Origin: JACCQS01 sp050999295
GTDB taxonomy: Bacteria; Actinomycetota; Actinomycetes; Mycobacteriales; Geodermatophilaceae
Assembly: GCA_050999295.1 (NCBI GenBank)
Contig: JBPCPI010000267.1
Coordinates: 1-12,306, forward strand
Length of the DNA: 12,306 nucleotides
Direction: 5' to 3'
Part shown: piece by piece, positions 1-7,892 of the stretch
Layout: each line of letters starts with the position of its first letter
Position numbering within the stretch: position 1 is the stretch's first letter
Position numbers and translations under genes: made by a program
The notes under the pieces: model-generated
The model's input: the letters and a program-made list of their open reading frames with translations, nothing else
The model's database searches: none
What the model was told of the DNA's origin: nothing

Positions 1-861
1 GCGGAGGCCTTCCGCGACGGCGTCGGATTCACCGGCGTGGTCCTCACCAAGCTCGACGGCGACGCCCGCGGTGGCGCCGCCCTGTCGGTGCGCGAGATCA
101 CCTGCCGGCCGATCATGTTCGCCTCCACCGGTGAGAAGCTCACCGATTTCGACGTCTTCCACCCGGAACGGATGGCCTCCCGCATCCTCGGAATGGGCGA
201 CATCCTGAGCTTGATCGAACAGGCCGAGAAGACCTTCGACGCCGACGAGGCCGAGGCGATGGCCGGGAAGCTGGCCTCCGGCGACGGCTTCACCCTCGAG
301 GACTTCCTCGACCAGATGATGGCCATCCGCAAGATGGGCCCGATCGGGAACCTGCTGGGCATGCTGCCCGGTGCCGGGCAGATGAAGGAGGCCCTGGCCC
401 AGGTCGACGACAAGGATCTCGACCGAACGGCGGCGATCATCCGCTCGATGACCCCGCTCGAGCGGGCCGAGCCCAGGATCATCAAGGGGTCCCGGCGGGT
501 CCGGATCGCCAACGGCGCGGGCGTGACGGTCACTGAGGTGGACGGACTCGTGGAGCGCTTCTTCGAGGCTCGCAAGATGATGACTCAGATGACCGGCGGC
601 ATGGGGCTGCCCGGCGCGCGAGGGATGTCGAAGAAGGCGAAGGGTCGCCAACAACAACTGCAGGCGCGTAAGAACGCCAAGGGCAAGAAGGGCAAGAAGG
701 GTGGGCCAGTGCGCCAGCCCGGTGGCGCTCGGGTCGGACTCGACCAGGCCGGGCCCGCGGCGGGAGCCCAGGATCTGAACCAGTTGCTCAACGCCAGCGG
801 CCTTCCGCCGGGGATGCAGCTACCGGACCTCTCCACGTTGCGCTTCGGCAAGAAGAAGTAG
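1..861 (+). CDS. ffh: Signal recognition particle protein Ffh, 3' part (5' end outside window)
   Basis: This is the GTPase and RNA-binding subunit of the signal recognition particle, which targets nascent membrane and secreted proteins to the translocon. The frame is open from base 1, so about 286 C-terminal residues are present and the start lies upstream; the internal GTG at 37 is not the start. The partial G domain carries the guanine-specificity motif TKLDGDARGG near the left edge. The methionine-rich M domain follows, with GMGDILSLIEQ, LLGMLPG and the SRP-RNA-binding stretch SRRVRIANGAGV. A basic Lys/Gly/Gln tail and a short end rich in Gly, Pro and Leu close the protein. The stop is TAG at 859-861 and the amidohydrolase starts 54 bp later on the same strand. 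Identification is secure; only the N and most of the G domain cannot be seen. Confidence 0.97.
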   Translation, partial: AEAFRDGVGFTGVVLTKLDGDARGGAALSVREITCRPIMFASTGEKLTDFDVFHPERMASRILGMGDILSLIEQAEKTFDADEAEAMAGKLASGDGFTLEDFLDQMMAIRKMGPIGNLLGMLPGAGQMKEALAQVDDKDLDRTAAIIRSMTPLERAEPRIIKGSRRVRIANGAGVTVTEVDGLVERFFEARKMMTQMTGGMGLPGARGMSKKAKGRQQQLQARKNAKGKKGKKGGPVRQPGGARVGLDQAGPAAGAQDLNQLLNASGLPPGMQLPDLSTLRFGKKK

Positions 862-915
862 CGGCTCGGTGCCGGCCCCGCGGCCTGCCTTGCTGTCTTT
901 ACCGGGCCAGGTGCT

Positions 916-2007
916 GTGAGCGCCGCGCGCGCTGCCTTGCACCTGGAGGGGGTGGTGCTGCCCGACGGGGAGTCGCGAAACATCTGGGTCCGAGACGGGC
1001 TGGTCGGCTTCGAGCCCGTGCCCGGGGCGGAGACGGTGGTCAAGGGTGGCTGGCTCGTGCCGGGTCTCGTGGACGTCCACAACCACATCGGACTCGCTCC
1101 GTCCGGCCCCGTTCCCGATCTCGAGGGCCAGCGGGCCCAAGCCTTGGCCGATCGGGATGCCGGGGCCTTGCTGATTCGGGACTGCGCCGTACCCGTAGAC
1201 ACCCGGGCCCTCGACGAGCACCCAGACCTGCCACGGATCATCCGCGCCGGGCGTCACCTGGCGCCCTACCGGCGATACATGCCCGGTGTTGCCGTGGAAC
1301 TGGACGACCCGGCCGACCTCCCGGCGGCAGTTCTCGCGCAGGCTGGAGCCAGTGATGGCTGGGTCAAGTTGGTGGGCGACTGGATCGAACGGAATGTCGG
1401 TGACCTGGCAGCGTGCTGGCCGGCCGAGGCGATCGAGGCCGCAGTCACCTCCGCCCACGACGTCGGCGCTCGCGTGACGGCGCACGTGTTCAGCGCAGCG
1501 GCGCTGCCGGACCTGATCTCTGCCGGCATCGATTGCATCGAACACGGCACCGGTCTGACCGCGGACCTCATCGACGAACTGGCCTCCCGTCGTACGGCAC
1601 TGGTTCCGACTCTGATCAACATCGCCAACTTCCCTGCCTTCGCGGACGCGGGGGAGACCAAGTTCCCGGCCTACGCCGCGCACATGCGACGCCTGCACGC
1701 CGGAGTAACGGACATGGTGGCCTGCGCCTACGAGGCGGGTGTACCGATCTATGCAGGTACCGACGCCGGAGGGTCGCTGCAGCATGGCCTGATCGCCGAG
1801 GAGATCGCGGCGCTGGCCGGCGCGGGAATGACACCCACCGATGCGCTGGCTGCTGGCTCGTGGGCCGCGCGCTCCTGGCTGGGTCTGCCCGGTATCGAGG
1901 AAGGCGCGCCGGCTGACCTGGTCGCCTATGACGCCGACCCGCGGACCGATCTGTCCGTGCTCAGCCGACCGGCTCGGATCATTCTGCGCGGCACCGTCAT
2001 CGCTTGA
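916..2007 (+). CDS. Amidohydrolase family metal-dependent hydrolase
   Basis: This is a 363-residue member of the amidohydrolase superfamily, resembling the Rv2915c-type protein that follows ffh in mycobacteria (recalled, not searched). All expected metal ligands are visible: HxH at H55 and H57 in VDVHNHIGL, K151 in WVKLVGDW as the likely carboxylated bridging lysine, H190 in TAHVFS, H210 in IEHGTG, and D283 in YAGTDAGG. The N-terminal and C-terminal parts (GWLVPGLVDVHNH at the start; EEGAPADLVAYDADP and the RPARIILRG end) match the small beta-sandwich that flanks the barrel in imidazolonepropionase and prolidase-like members. The start is GTG at 916, with no strong ribosome binding site. It is probably cytosolic, since no signal peptide is seen. 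The substrate cannot be read from the sequence. It is likely co-transcribed with ffh. Confidence 0.88.
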   Translation: MSAARAALHLEGVVLPDGESRNIWVRDGLVGFEPVPGAETVVKGGWLVPGLVDVHNHIGLAPSGPVPDLEGQRAQALADRDAGALLIRDCAVPVDTRALDEHPDLPRIIRAGRHLAPYRRYMPGVAVELDDPADLPAAVLAQAGASDGWVKLVGDWIERNVGDLAACWPAEAIEAAVTSAHDVGARVTAHVFSAAALPDLISAGIDCIEHGTGLTADLIDELASRRTALVPTLINIANFPAFADAGETKFPAYAAHMRRLHAGVTDMVACAYEAGVPIYAGTDAGGSLQHGLIAEEIAALAGAGMTPTDALAAGSWAARSWLGLPGIEEGAPADLVAYDADPRTDLSVLSRPARIILRGTVIA

Positions 2008-2123
2008 CCAACGCATCCGCCGAGGTAGAGCGCCTCTGACCCTCAAAGTGTTGCCGCAACCCGAGGTACGGCGCGCCTGACCTCGCGGGGAGGCGGTTCC
2101 CGGCGCCTGAGAGACTGCGCGGC

Positions 2124-3884
2124 GTGCTGCTGCGGATGTCGACCCTGTTCGTCCGGACCCTGCGTGAGGATCCGGCCGATGCCGAGATTCCCAGCCACCG
2201 ACTGCTGGTCCGCGCCGGCTACATCCGCCGCGCCGCCTCCGGCGGATACACCTGGTTGCCGTTGGGCTACCGGGTCTATCGCAACGTCGAGCGGATCGTG
2301 CGCGAGGAGATGGACCGGATGGGCGCCCAGGAGGTGCACTTCCCGGCCCTGTTGCCGCGCGAGCCGTACGAGGCGTCCGGCCGCTGGACGGACTACGGGG
2401 ACAACCTCTTCCGGGTCAGGGACCGCCGCGGTGCGGACCATCTCCTGGCTCCGACGCACGAGGAGATGTTCACCCTCCTGGTGAAGGACCTGTACTCGTC
2501 GTACAAGGACCTTCCGCTCTGGATCTATCAGATCCAGACGAAGTTCCGTGACGAGGCGCGGCCCCGGGCTGGCCTGCTCCGGCTGCGGGAGTTCGTCATG
2601 AAGGACTCCTACTCCTTCGACACCCACGACGCCGGGCTCGATGCCTCCTACGCAGCCCACCGTGCTGCCTACATCGCCACCTTCGATCGACTGGGGCTGG
2701 ACTACGTCATCGTCTCGGCAATGTCCGGCGCGATGGGCGGCTCCCTCAGCGAGGAGTTCCTGCACCCCAACGAGGTCGGTGAGGACACCTTCGTCCGCAG
2801 TGCCGGCGGGTACGCCGCCAACGTCGAAGCGGTACGTACCCCGGTGCCCGACGCCATCCCGTACGACGAGATCCCACCGGCCCACGTCGAGGACACCCCC
2901 GACACCCCGACGATCGACACCCTCGTCGCGGTGGCAAACGAGAGCTTCGCCCGCGCCGGCCGGCCGTGGTCAGCCGCCGACACGTTGAAGAACGTCCTTG
3001 TCATGCTCGTCCATCCGAACGGGACGCGCGAGCCGCTGGCCATCGGTCTGCCGGGCGATCGCGAAGTGGACGGCAAACGTCTTGAGGCTCAAGTCGACCC
3101 GGCAACGGTGGAACCCTTCACCGAGGTCGAGTTCGCCGCGAATCCGACGTTGGTCAAGGGCTACATCGGCCCCGCCGCGCTGGGGGAGAAGTCCTCCAGC
3201 GGGATCCGATACCTCGCCGATCCCCGCGTTGTCGTCGGCACGCGGTGGGTGACCGGCGCAAACGAGCCGGGCCGGCACGTCTTCGACCTGGTGTGCGGCA
3301 GAGACTTCAGTCCGGACGGGACAATCGAGGCGGCCGAGATCAGGGCGGGGGACCCGGCCCCGGACGGGTCGGGGCCCCTCGAACTGGCCCGCGGGATCGA
3401 GATCGGCCACATCTTCCAACTCGGTCGCAAGTACGCCGAGGCGCTCGACCTGAAGGTCCTGGACGAGAACGGGAAGCTCGTGACGGTCACGATGGGGTCG
3501 TACGGGGTCGGGGTGTCCCGGGCTGTGGCCGCGATAGCCGAGTCGACGCACGACGACTCTGGCCTGTGCTGGCCGCGTGAAGTGTCGCCCGCCGACGTCC
3601 ATCTCGTGGCCACCGGCAAGGACCCGGCGGTGTTCGAGGCGGCCGAGCGGCTGGCCCAGGAACTCGTGGTCCAGGGGCTGACCGTGCTCTACGACGACCG
3701 TCGCAAGGTCAGCCCGGGCATCAAGTTCACCGATGCCGAACTGATCGGGGTGCCGACCATCATTACGGTGGGCAGGGGACTGGCCGACGGAGTGGTGGAC
3801 TACCGCGACCGGCGAACCGACGCGCGAACAGAAATGCCCGTGGCCGATGCGGCGGCGGCGATCCTGGAGTCGATCCGAGCCTGA
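2124..3884 (+). CDS. proS: Prolyl-tRNA synthetase (bacterial type with editing insert)
   Basis: This enzyme charges tRNA-Pro with proline. The 586 residues fit the bacterial class II form with an editing insertion. Visible landmarks are the N-terminal LFVRTLREDPADAE, the PTHEE loop at 110-114, motif 2 around 141-162 (FRDEARPRAG then REFVMKDSYSF), the SGAMGG segment near 201-206, a central YbaK-like insert at roughly 240-385 (with LKNVLVMLVHPNG), motif 3 (MGSYGVGVSR) near 457-466, and a C-terminal anticodon-binding domain from about 490. I use GTG at 2124, whose product begins MLLRMSTLFVRTL, because the mycobacterial protein has a similar short lead. ATG at 2136 is the alternative. No good ribosome binding site sits close; a GGGGAGG at 2087-2093 is about 30 bp away. 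The 116-bp gap upstream can form only a weak stem (2063-2067 with 2080-2084) and shows no T-box consensus. In mycobacteria proS lies elsewhere. Confidence 0.96.
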   Translation: MLLRMSTLFVRTLREDPADAEIPSHRLLVRAGYIRRAASGGYTWLPLGYRVYRNVERIVREEMDRMGAQEVHFPALLPREPYEASGRWTDYGDNLFRVRDRRGADHLLAPTHEEMFTLLVKDLYSSYKDLPLWIYQIQTKFRDEARPRAGLLRLREFVMKDSYSFDTHDAGLDASYAAHRAAYIATFDRLGLDYVIVSAMSGAMGGSLSEEFLHPNEVGEDTFVRSAGGYAANVEAVRTPVPDAIPYDEIPPAHVEDTPDTPTIDTLVAVANESFARAGRPWSAADTLKNVLVMLVHPNGTREPLAIGLPGDREVDGKRLEAQVDPATVEPFTEVEFAANPTLVKGYIGPAALGEKSSSGIRYLADPRVVVGTRWVTGANEPGRHVFDLVCGRDFSPDGTIEAAEIRAGDPAPDGSGPLELARGIEIGHIFQLGRKYAEALDLKVLDENGKLVTVTMGSYGVGVSRAVAAIAESTHDDSGLCWPREVSPADVHLVATGKDPAVFEAAERLAQELVVQGLTVLYDDRRKVSPGIKFTDAELIGVPTIITVGRGLADGVVDYRDRRTDARTEMPVADAAAAILESIRA

Positions 3885-3898
3885 TCGTCGTGAGTGAT

Positions 3899-3918
3899 GG
3901 CAGCCAACTTAGGCTGCC
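3899..3918. terminator. Hairpin terminator between convergent proS and GGDEF-EAL genes
   Basis: A perfect 7-bp inverted repeat, GGCAGCC and GGCTGCC, is separated by the 6-base loop AACTTA. It begins 14 bases after the proS stop. No T-run follows on either strand, as is common for GC-rich actinobacterial terminators. Because the next gene converges from the other strand, the hairpin could serve both transcripts. The remaining bases to 4012 show nothing else that I can support. Confidence 0.6.
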
Positions 3919-4012
3919 GCGTGTGAGTGACGGCGTCGCGGGTGTCGTCCGGTACGCGCAACGGCACCGCCGCTTTTCTGAAACTGCTCGCCTGGCCCGG
4001 CCTCAGATTGCC

Positions 4013-6331
4013 TCAGACGGCTACCGGTGCAACCGGCCCGCGCTCTAGCAGGCGGGTCATCTTCTCGGCGGTGTGCGGTACTGCAAAAAGATAGCCCTGG
4101 GCGTTGGGACAACCCAGGTTGGTCAAGCTCTCCCGTTGTGCCTCAGACTCGACACCCTCTGCAACCAGGTCCAATCCGAGGGCTTTGGCCATTGCGACGA
4201 TGGCGGCCACGATCGCCCTGGACTCGGCGTCGTCAGGCAGCCCGTCGATGAACGATCCGTCGATCTTGAGAATGTCAACGGGGAAGCGCTTGAGATAGGC
4301 CAGCGAGGAAAAGCCGGTGCCGAAGTCGTCGACGGCGATCAACACGCCGATGTGCTTGAGCTCCGCGAGGACGAAATGCGCGGAAGCGACGTCCTCCATC
4401 AGCGTCGATTCGGTGATCTCCAGGATCAGCCGGCTTGGGTCAATTCCGCTGGTAGCCAACGTCGATGCGACGATCGCCGGCAGGGACGGGTCGGCCAGCT
4501 GCCGTGGCGAAAGGTTCACCCCGACGGTGAGCGGTTCGGTCCGTTGCAAGGTCCTGTCCCAGTGGGCGAGCTGCGCACAGGCCGTGCGCAACGCCCAGGT
4601 GCCCAGCTCCAGGATCAACCCGGAGTCCTCGGCGATGGAGATGAAGTCGGCCGGCGCCAGCAGTCCTCGATCAGGGTGTTGCCACCGGAGCAGCGCCTCC
4701 ATACCGACGGTCTTGCCACCAGGCAGGCCAACCACCGGTTGGTAGAGCAGAACGAGCTGATCGTCGGCCACCGATTTCCGTAGACCGGTCGCGATGGCCA
4801 GTCGTTCGGAGGCAGCGCGCCGAAGGTCGTCGGTGAACAGGGCCACGCCCGACCGGCCGCGACGCTTGGCCTCGTACATCGCCGCGTCGGCCTCGCGGAG
4901 CAGTGTCGACGCATCCGGGGGTGATGGATCGTCCCAGCTGACGATCGCGATGCCGACGCTCGCGGGGATGGAGACCTCGACCCCGTCCAGGTCGAAGTGC
5001 GGCGCCATCAGATTGGCAACGGCCGTAGCTCTGCTGAACGCATCAGACACACTCAGAAACCGGTCAGAACAGAGACCGAATTCGTCTCCGCCCAGGCGCG
5101 CGATCAGCTCGTTGGGGTACGTGCGATCGCGTAACCTATCGGCGACGGTGATCAGAAGTTGATCGCCCGCAGCATGCCCGATACTGTCGTTGACATCCTT
5201 GAAGCCGTCCAGATCACAGAACATCACGGCGAACTGGCCGGCGCCTCGTCGCGACCATGCCTCGAGCCGCTCTTGGACCATGGCCACGAACCAGATGCGG
5301 TTGCCGAGCCCGGTCAACGGGTCTTGCATCGTGCGTCCCCGGAGTTCCTCGAGAGCGCCGAGGGTCTGCAGGCAGCTACCCAGCTGGGCGGCCAGCAGTT
5401 CCAGCTGCTCGACCAGCCCGCTGCAGGGGGCAGCCGGTCTGCCGTCGGCGCAGACCAGCAAGGCGCGACATTCCCCATCCGCGAAGACCGGAACGATGAT
5501 CAGGGCCTCCGCGCCAGCACCGCGCAGGGCCTGGTAACCGACAAACGCGGCGCCCGCGTCCCAGCCGGCCGTGTGGCACGAGGTTCCGTGACAGACCTGG
5601 CTGGCGATCGTCGCCCAATCCGAGCCCGGAACTTCGTGCAGCCGCGCACCGATGGCTCCGACCGCTGCGGCGACCCGTGCCCCATTCGGTTGGGAGAGAT
5701 CGATCATTGCTCCGGAGGACATTCCTACTAGATCGCAGGCCGCGTTCACGACGTAGCTCCACAGTTCGTCGGTCTGTGTCATGGCGGCCAGGCGCGCAGC
5801 GTGCCGGCCGAGCTGATCGGCGGTGGACTCCAGGGGTGGCCCACCGAGGGCGGCCAGCCGATCGCCGAAGAGCTGTGCGCATTCCTGCACTATGGGCAGC
5901 GCGTCGGGGGGCAGCAGTTCCATGGACTCGACGTTGAGGACACCAACGACCTCGGAGCCCACCCGGATCGGGACACACACCTCCTCGGCGATTCCGGGGA
6001 CCGGGGCAGTGAACTCCGGTGCGTCCTGCGCTAGAACCCGAATCGATTTTCCGCTCCGGTAGGTGCGCCCGGCGACTCCGACGCTGAACGGCAGGCCGTC
6101 CTGCACGTGCCAGTAGCCGCGTTGGGCCAAGCACCTCAACCGATCGCCCCGCGCCAGGTACAAGCTGGGCATGGGCAGTTGCCGGCTCAACAGGTGATCC
6201 ATGGTCAGCTCGACAGCGGTTGCGAGATCGGGGGCGGCCGCCAGCGCCGCACGTAAACTTGCTGATGCTGGCCCACATCCGTCAGACGTTTCCGCAACCA
6301 CTGCGGCACCCGCTTTCCCTGTGATTACCAA
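4013..6331 (-). CDS. GAF-GAF-GGDEF-EAL cyclic-di-GMP signalling protein
   Basis: This 772-residue protein is predicted to make and/or break down the second messenger cyclic di-GMP. There are two N-terminal GAF-like sensor domains (about 30-160 and 175-325). The diguanylate cyclase domain runs from DPLTGLGNR (337-345) and has metal residues D373 and N381 and an intact GGDEF at 414-418. The usual RxxD inhibitory site is missing (YPNE stands there), so product inhibition through it is unlikely. The EAL phosphodiesterase domain has E545 in EALLRW, N606, E638, DD 668-669 in DDFGTG, K689, E725 and Q745, so the known catalytic set looks complete. No membrane segment or signal peptide is seen, so it should be cytosolic. 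The only upstream in-frame start is a TTG at 6331-6329, with AGGTGG about 12 bases before it. The GTG at codon 11 is a real alternative. It is transcribed away from rpsP and towards proS. Which activity dominates cannot be told from sequence. Confidence 0.95.
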   Translation of the reverse strand: MVITGKAGAAVVAETSDGCGPASASLRAALAAAPDLATAVELTMDHLLSRQLPMPSLYLARGDRLRCLAQRGYWHVQDGLPFSVGVAGRTYRSGKSIRVLAQDAPEFTAPVPGIAEEVCVPIRVGSEVVGVLNVESMELLPPDALPIVQECAQLFGDRLAALGGPPLESTADQLGRHAARLAAMTQTDELWSYVVNAACDLVGMSSGAMIDLSQPNGARVAAAVGAIGARLHEVPGSDWATIASQVCHGTSCHTAGWDAGAAFVGYQALRGAGAEALIIVPVFADGECRALLVCADGRPAAPCSGLVEQLELLAAQLGSCLQTLGALEELRGRTMQDPLTGLGNRIWFVAMVQERLEAWSRRGAGQFAVMFCDLDGFKDVNDSIGHAAGDQLLITVADRLRDRTYPNELIARLGGDEFGLCSDRFLSVSDAFSRATAVANLMAPHFDLDGVEVSIPASVGIAIVSWDDPSPPDASTLLREADAAMYEAKRRGRSGVALFTDDLRRAASERLAIATGLRKSVADDQLVLLYQPVVGLPGGKTVGMEALLRWQHPDRGLLAPADFISIAEDSGLILELGTWALRTACAQLAHWDRTLQRTEPLTVGVNLSPRQLADPSLPAIVASTLATSGIDPSRLILEITESTLMEDVASAHFVLAELKHIGVLIAVDDFGTGFSSLAYLKRFPVDILKIDGSFIDGLPDDAESRAIVAAIVAMAKALGLDLVAEGVESEAQRESLTNLGCPNAQGYLFAVPHTAEKMTRLLERGPVAPVAV

Positions 6332-6346
6332 GTGTGCCAGTACGCC

Positions 6347-6369
6347 ACCTGTGGGTGACCATGACAGGT
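6347..6369. promoter_or_regulatory. Inverted repeat in the divergent GGDEF-EAL / rpsP spacer
   Basis: The half-sites ACCTGT (6347-6352) and ACAGGT (6364-6369) are exact inverted repeats spaced by 11 bases. They lie just upstream of the GGDEF-EAL start in the 221-bp divergent intergenic region. The geometry would suit a dimeric regulator. A 6-bp repeat can occur by chance, and no known operator consensus is recognised. Confidence 0.2.
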
Positions 6370-6419
6370 CCGTTGGCCGCAGGTGACTGGTGGCTGCGGC
6401 GCAAACCCGTGAGCCGGTC

Positions 6420-6430
6420 TGGCAGAATGG
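6420..6430 (+). promoter_or_regulatory. Candidate extended -10 promoter of the rpsP operon
   Basis: The string TGGCAGAATGG has the extended -10 layout TG-N followed by a hexamer CAGAAT (4 of 6 matches to TATAAT). A closely similar TGGCACCATGG lies at almost the same distance before rplS (9286-9296). Transcription from here would give an rpsP leader of about 118 nt. No convincing -35 box is seen. The assignment rests on position and on the match to the rplS site. Confidence 0.33.
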
Positions 6431-6552
6431 TCCGCGAACGTGCCGCGCGGCCCTCTACCCGCTACGGACCACGTCCATTGGAGTGTTGCGATCGCGGCCC
6501 CCACCCGGCGGCGCGCACTCAGCGCACCAGACCTCGAGGAGCAGTCTCGTAC

Positions 6553-7641
6553 GTGTCCACCAAGATCAAGCTCATGCGGCGCGGCAAGATGCGCCAGCCG
6601 TACTACCGGATCGTCGTCGCCGACTCGCGCACCAAGCGTGACGGTCGCTCGATCGAGGAGATCGGCAAATACCACCCCAAGGAGGACCCCTCCTACATGG
6701 AGGTCGACTCCGACCGCGTTGCCTACTGGCTCGGTGTCGGCGCGCAGCCGACCGAGGCCGTCCGGGCCATCCTCCGGGTGACCGGTGACTGGCAGAAGTT
6801 CCACGGAGAGCCCGCGCCCGAGCCGATGAAGGTCAAGGCCGCCAAACCTGACCGTCGCGCCGCTTTCGAAGCCGCGACCCAGCTCGGCGGGAGTGAGCCC
6901 GATGCTGCGGCCACCACGCCGAAGAAGAAGGCGGCCAAGGGCGCCGATGCCGACGTACGGGTCGATCGGACCGACCGGACCGATGTCGAGGTCGATGTTG
7001 AGGCGCAGAGCCCGCGAGCCGGTGTTCGGCAGACAGGGGACAAGGCGGGCACCAAGGCTGGGTCCAAGCCTGAGTCCCAGGCTGAGTCCCAGGCTGGCAC
7101 CAACGCTGGGTCCGAGGCGGTCACCACGACGCACGCCACATCAGGGGCCGCTGTGAGTCAGGCCGACACCGGGTCTGCCACAGACTCCAGCACCGATACC
7201 GACTCGGGCACCGACCCGGACGCGAGCGCCAACGCGAGCGCCGGCGCCGGCATCGTCGCCGCGGTCGTGAATGTCGTGGACAAAGTCGTGGACAAGGCCG
7301 CCGAGGTCGCTGCTGAGGTCGTGGACAGGGCTAGCAGCAAAGCGGACAAGGCCGAAACATCCAAGCCTGCCAAGGGCGCTGCCCCTGGCAAGGCTGCTGC
7401 ACCTGGCAAGGCTGCTGCACCTGGCAAGGGCACTGCACCTGCCAAGGGCGCTGCACCTGCCAAGGGCGCTGCACCTGGCAAGGCTGCTGCACCTGGCAAG
7501 GGCGCTGCACCTGGCAAGGGCGCTGCACCTGGCAAGGGCGCTGCACCTGGCAAGGGCGCTGCACCTGCCAAGGGCGCTGCACCTGCCAAGGGCACTGCAC
7601 CTGCCAAGGGCACTGCACCTGCCAAGGGCACTGAGGCCTGA
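6553..7641 (+). CDS. rpsP: Small ribosomal subunit protein bS16 with a very long Ala/Pro/Lys tail
   Basis: bS16 is a 30S subunit protein. The conserved core is the first about 87 residues, beginning with GTG at 6553 (STKIKLMRRGKMRQPYYRIV, later KYHPKEDPS and VAYWLGVGAQPTEAV). The start is chosen by homology and by GAGGAG at 6536-6541; the frame is open further upstream to 6334, but that part is not bS16. The protein is 362 residues against about 80 in most bacteria and roughly 110-170 in many actinobacteria. The extra about 275 residues are low complexity: a charged segment (about 88-160), a Ser/Thr/Gln/Asp-rich segment, an Ala/Val/Lys/Glu helix-like stretch with a VVDK repeat, and 15 hexapeptides of the type (A/G)KGAAP at residues 273-362. 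The tail resembles those of histone H1-like or HupB proteins and may bind nucleic acid. The stop overlaps the next start by one base (TGATG), which suggests translational coupling. Confidence 0.96.
   Translation: MSTKIKLMRRGKMRQPYYRIVVADSRTKRDGRSIEEIGKYHPKEDPSYMEVDSDRVAYWLGVGAQPTEAVRAILRVTGDWQKFHGEPAPEPMKVKAAKPDRRAAFEAATQLGGSEPDAAATTPKKKAAKGADADVRVDRTDRTDVEVDVEAQSPRAGVRQTGDKAGTKAGSKPESQAESQAGTNAGSEAVTTTHATSGAAVSQADTGSATDSSTDTDSGTDPDASANASAGAGIVAAVVNVVDKVVDKAAEVAAEVVDRASSKADKAETSKPAKGAAPGKAAAPGKAAAPGKGTAPAKGAAPAKGAAPGKAAAPGKGAAPGKGAAPGKGAAPGKGAAPAKGAAPAKGTAPAKGTAPAKGTEA
7369..7638 (+). repeat. 18-bp minisatellite, 15 units, in the rpsP 3' end
   Basis: Fifteen contiguous 18-bp units encode hexapeptides of the form (A/G)-K-(G/A)-(A/T)-A-P; the last unit ends in GTEA before the stop. 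The units are very similar at DNA level, with variation mainly GGC against GCC (Gly/Ala), GGC against GCT, and GCT against ACT. Runs of identical units (7495-7566) point to recent expansion. The period is a multiple of three, so unit gain or loss keeps the rpsP frame and its coupling to the next gene. Confidence 0.97.
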
Positions 7642-7877
7642 TGCTCGAGGAGGCTCTCGAGCATCTGGTCAGGGGCATCGTCGACCATCCGGACGACGTC
7701 CAAGTCGACCTGGTGACCAACCGGCGCGGGCGCACTCTCGAGGTGCGGGTCAATCCGGAGGACCTCGGCAAGGTGATTGGCCGGGCCGGGCGCACGGCGA
7801 AGGCGTTGCGGCAGGTCGTGACCAGCGTCGGCGGTCGCGGGTTGCGGGTCGACGTCGTGGACACCGACGGGCGCTGA
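7641..7877 (+). CDS. khpA: KH-domain RNA-binding protein (KhpA / YlqC family)
   Basis: This small 78-residue protein has a single type-II-like KH fold. The RNA-binding GxxG loop is GRAG at residues 47-50 within GKVIGRAGRTAKALR. The family, which sits next to rpsP in many Gram-positive bacteria (Rv2908c-type), binds RNA broadly and in Firmicutes pairs with KhpB (Jag/EloR) to affect cell elongation. The partner is not in this window. The ATG shares its A with the rpsP stop codon, so translation is probably coupled. The length is typical of the family and nothing is missing. Confidence 0.95.
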   Translation: MLEEALEHLVRGIVDHPDDVQVDLVTNRRGRTLEVRVNPEDLGKVIGRAGRTAKALRQVVTSVGGRGLRVDVVDTDGR

Positions 7878-7892
7878 CCCCTTGACCGCGTG

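Noticed and set aside
820..2046. 408-codon minus-strand open frame
   Set aside because: It lies antisense to the amidohydrolase, whose metal ligands and family motifs are all on the plus strand. The antisense product shows no recognisable domain.
2008..2123. T-box or other riboswitch before proS
   Set aside because: Only a weak imperfect stem is seen, and there is no T-box consensus or clear antiterminator arrangement.
3923..4048. Small plus-strand ORF after a TAGGCT box
   Set aside because: The TAGGCT is mostly the right arm of the proS terminator hairpin. The 41-codon product has no recognisable features and overlaps the GGDEF-EAL 3' end.
6334..6552. N-terminal extension of rpsP
   Set aside because: bS16 begins at STKIKL directly after GTG 6553 with a suitable ribosome binding site. 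The upstream residues are not bS16-like and this stretch should hold the promoter.
7369..7638. CRISPR-like array
   Set aside because: The 18-bp units are contiguous with no spacers and encode a regular hexapeptide in frame with rpsP. It is a coding minisatellite.
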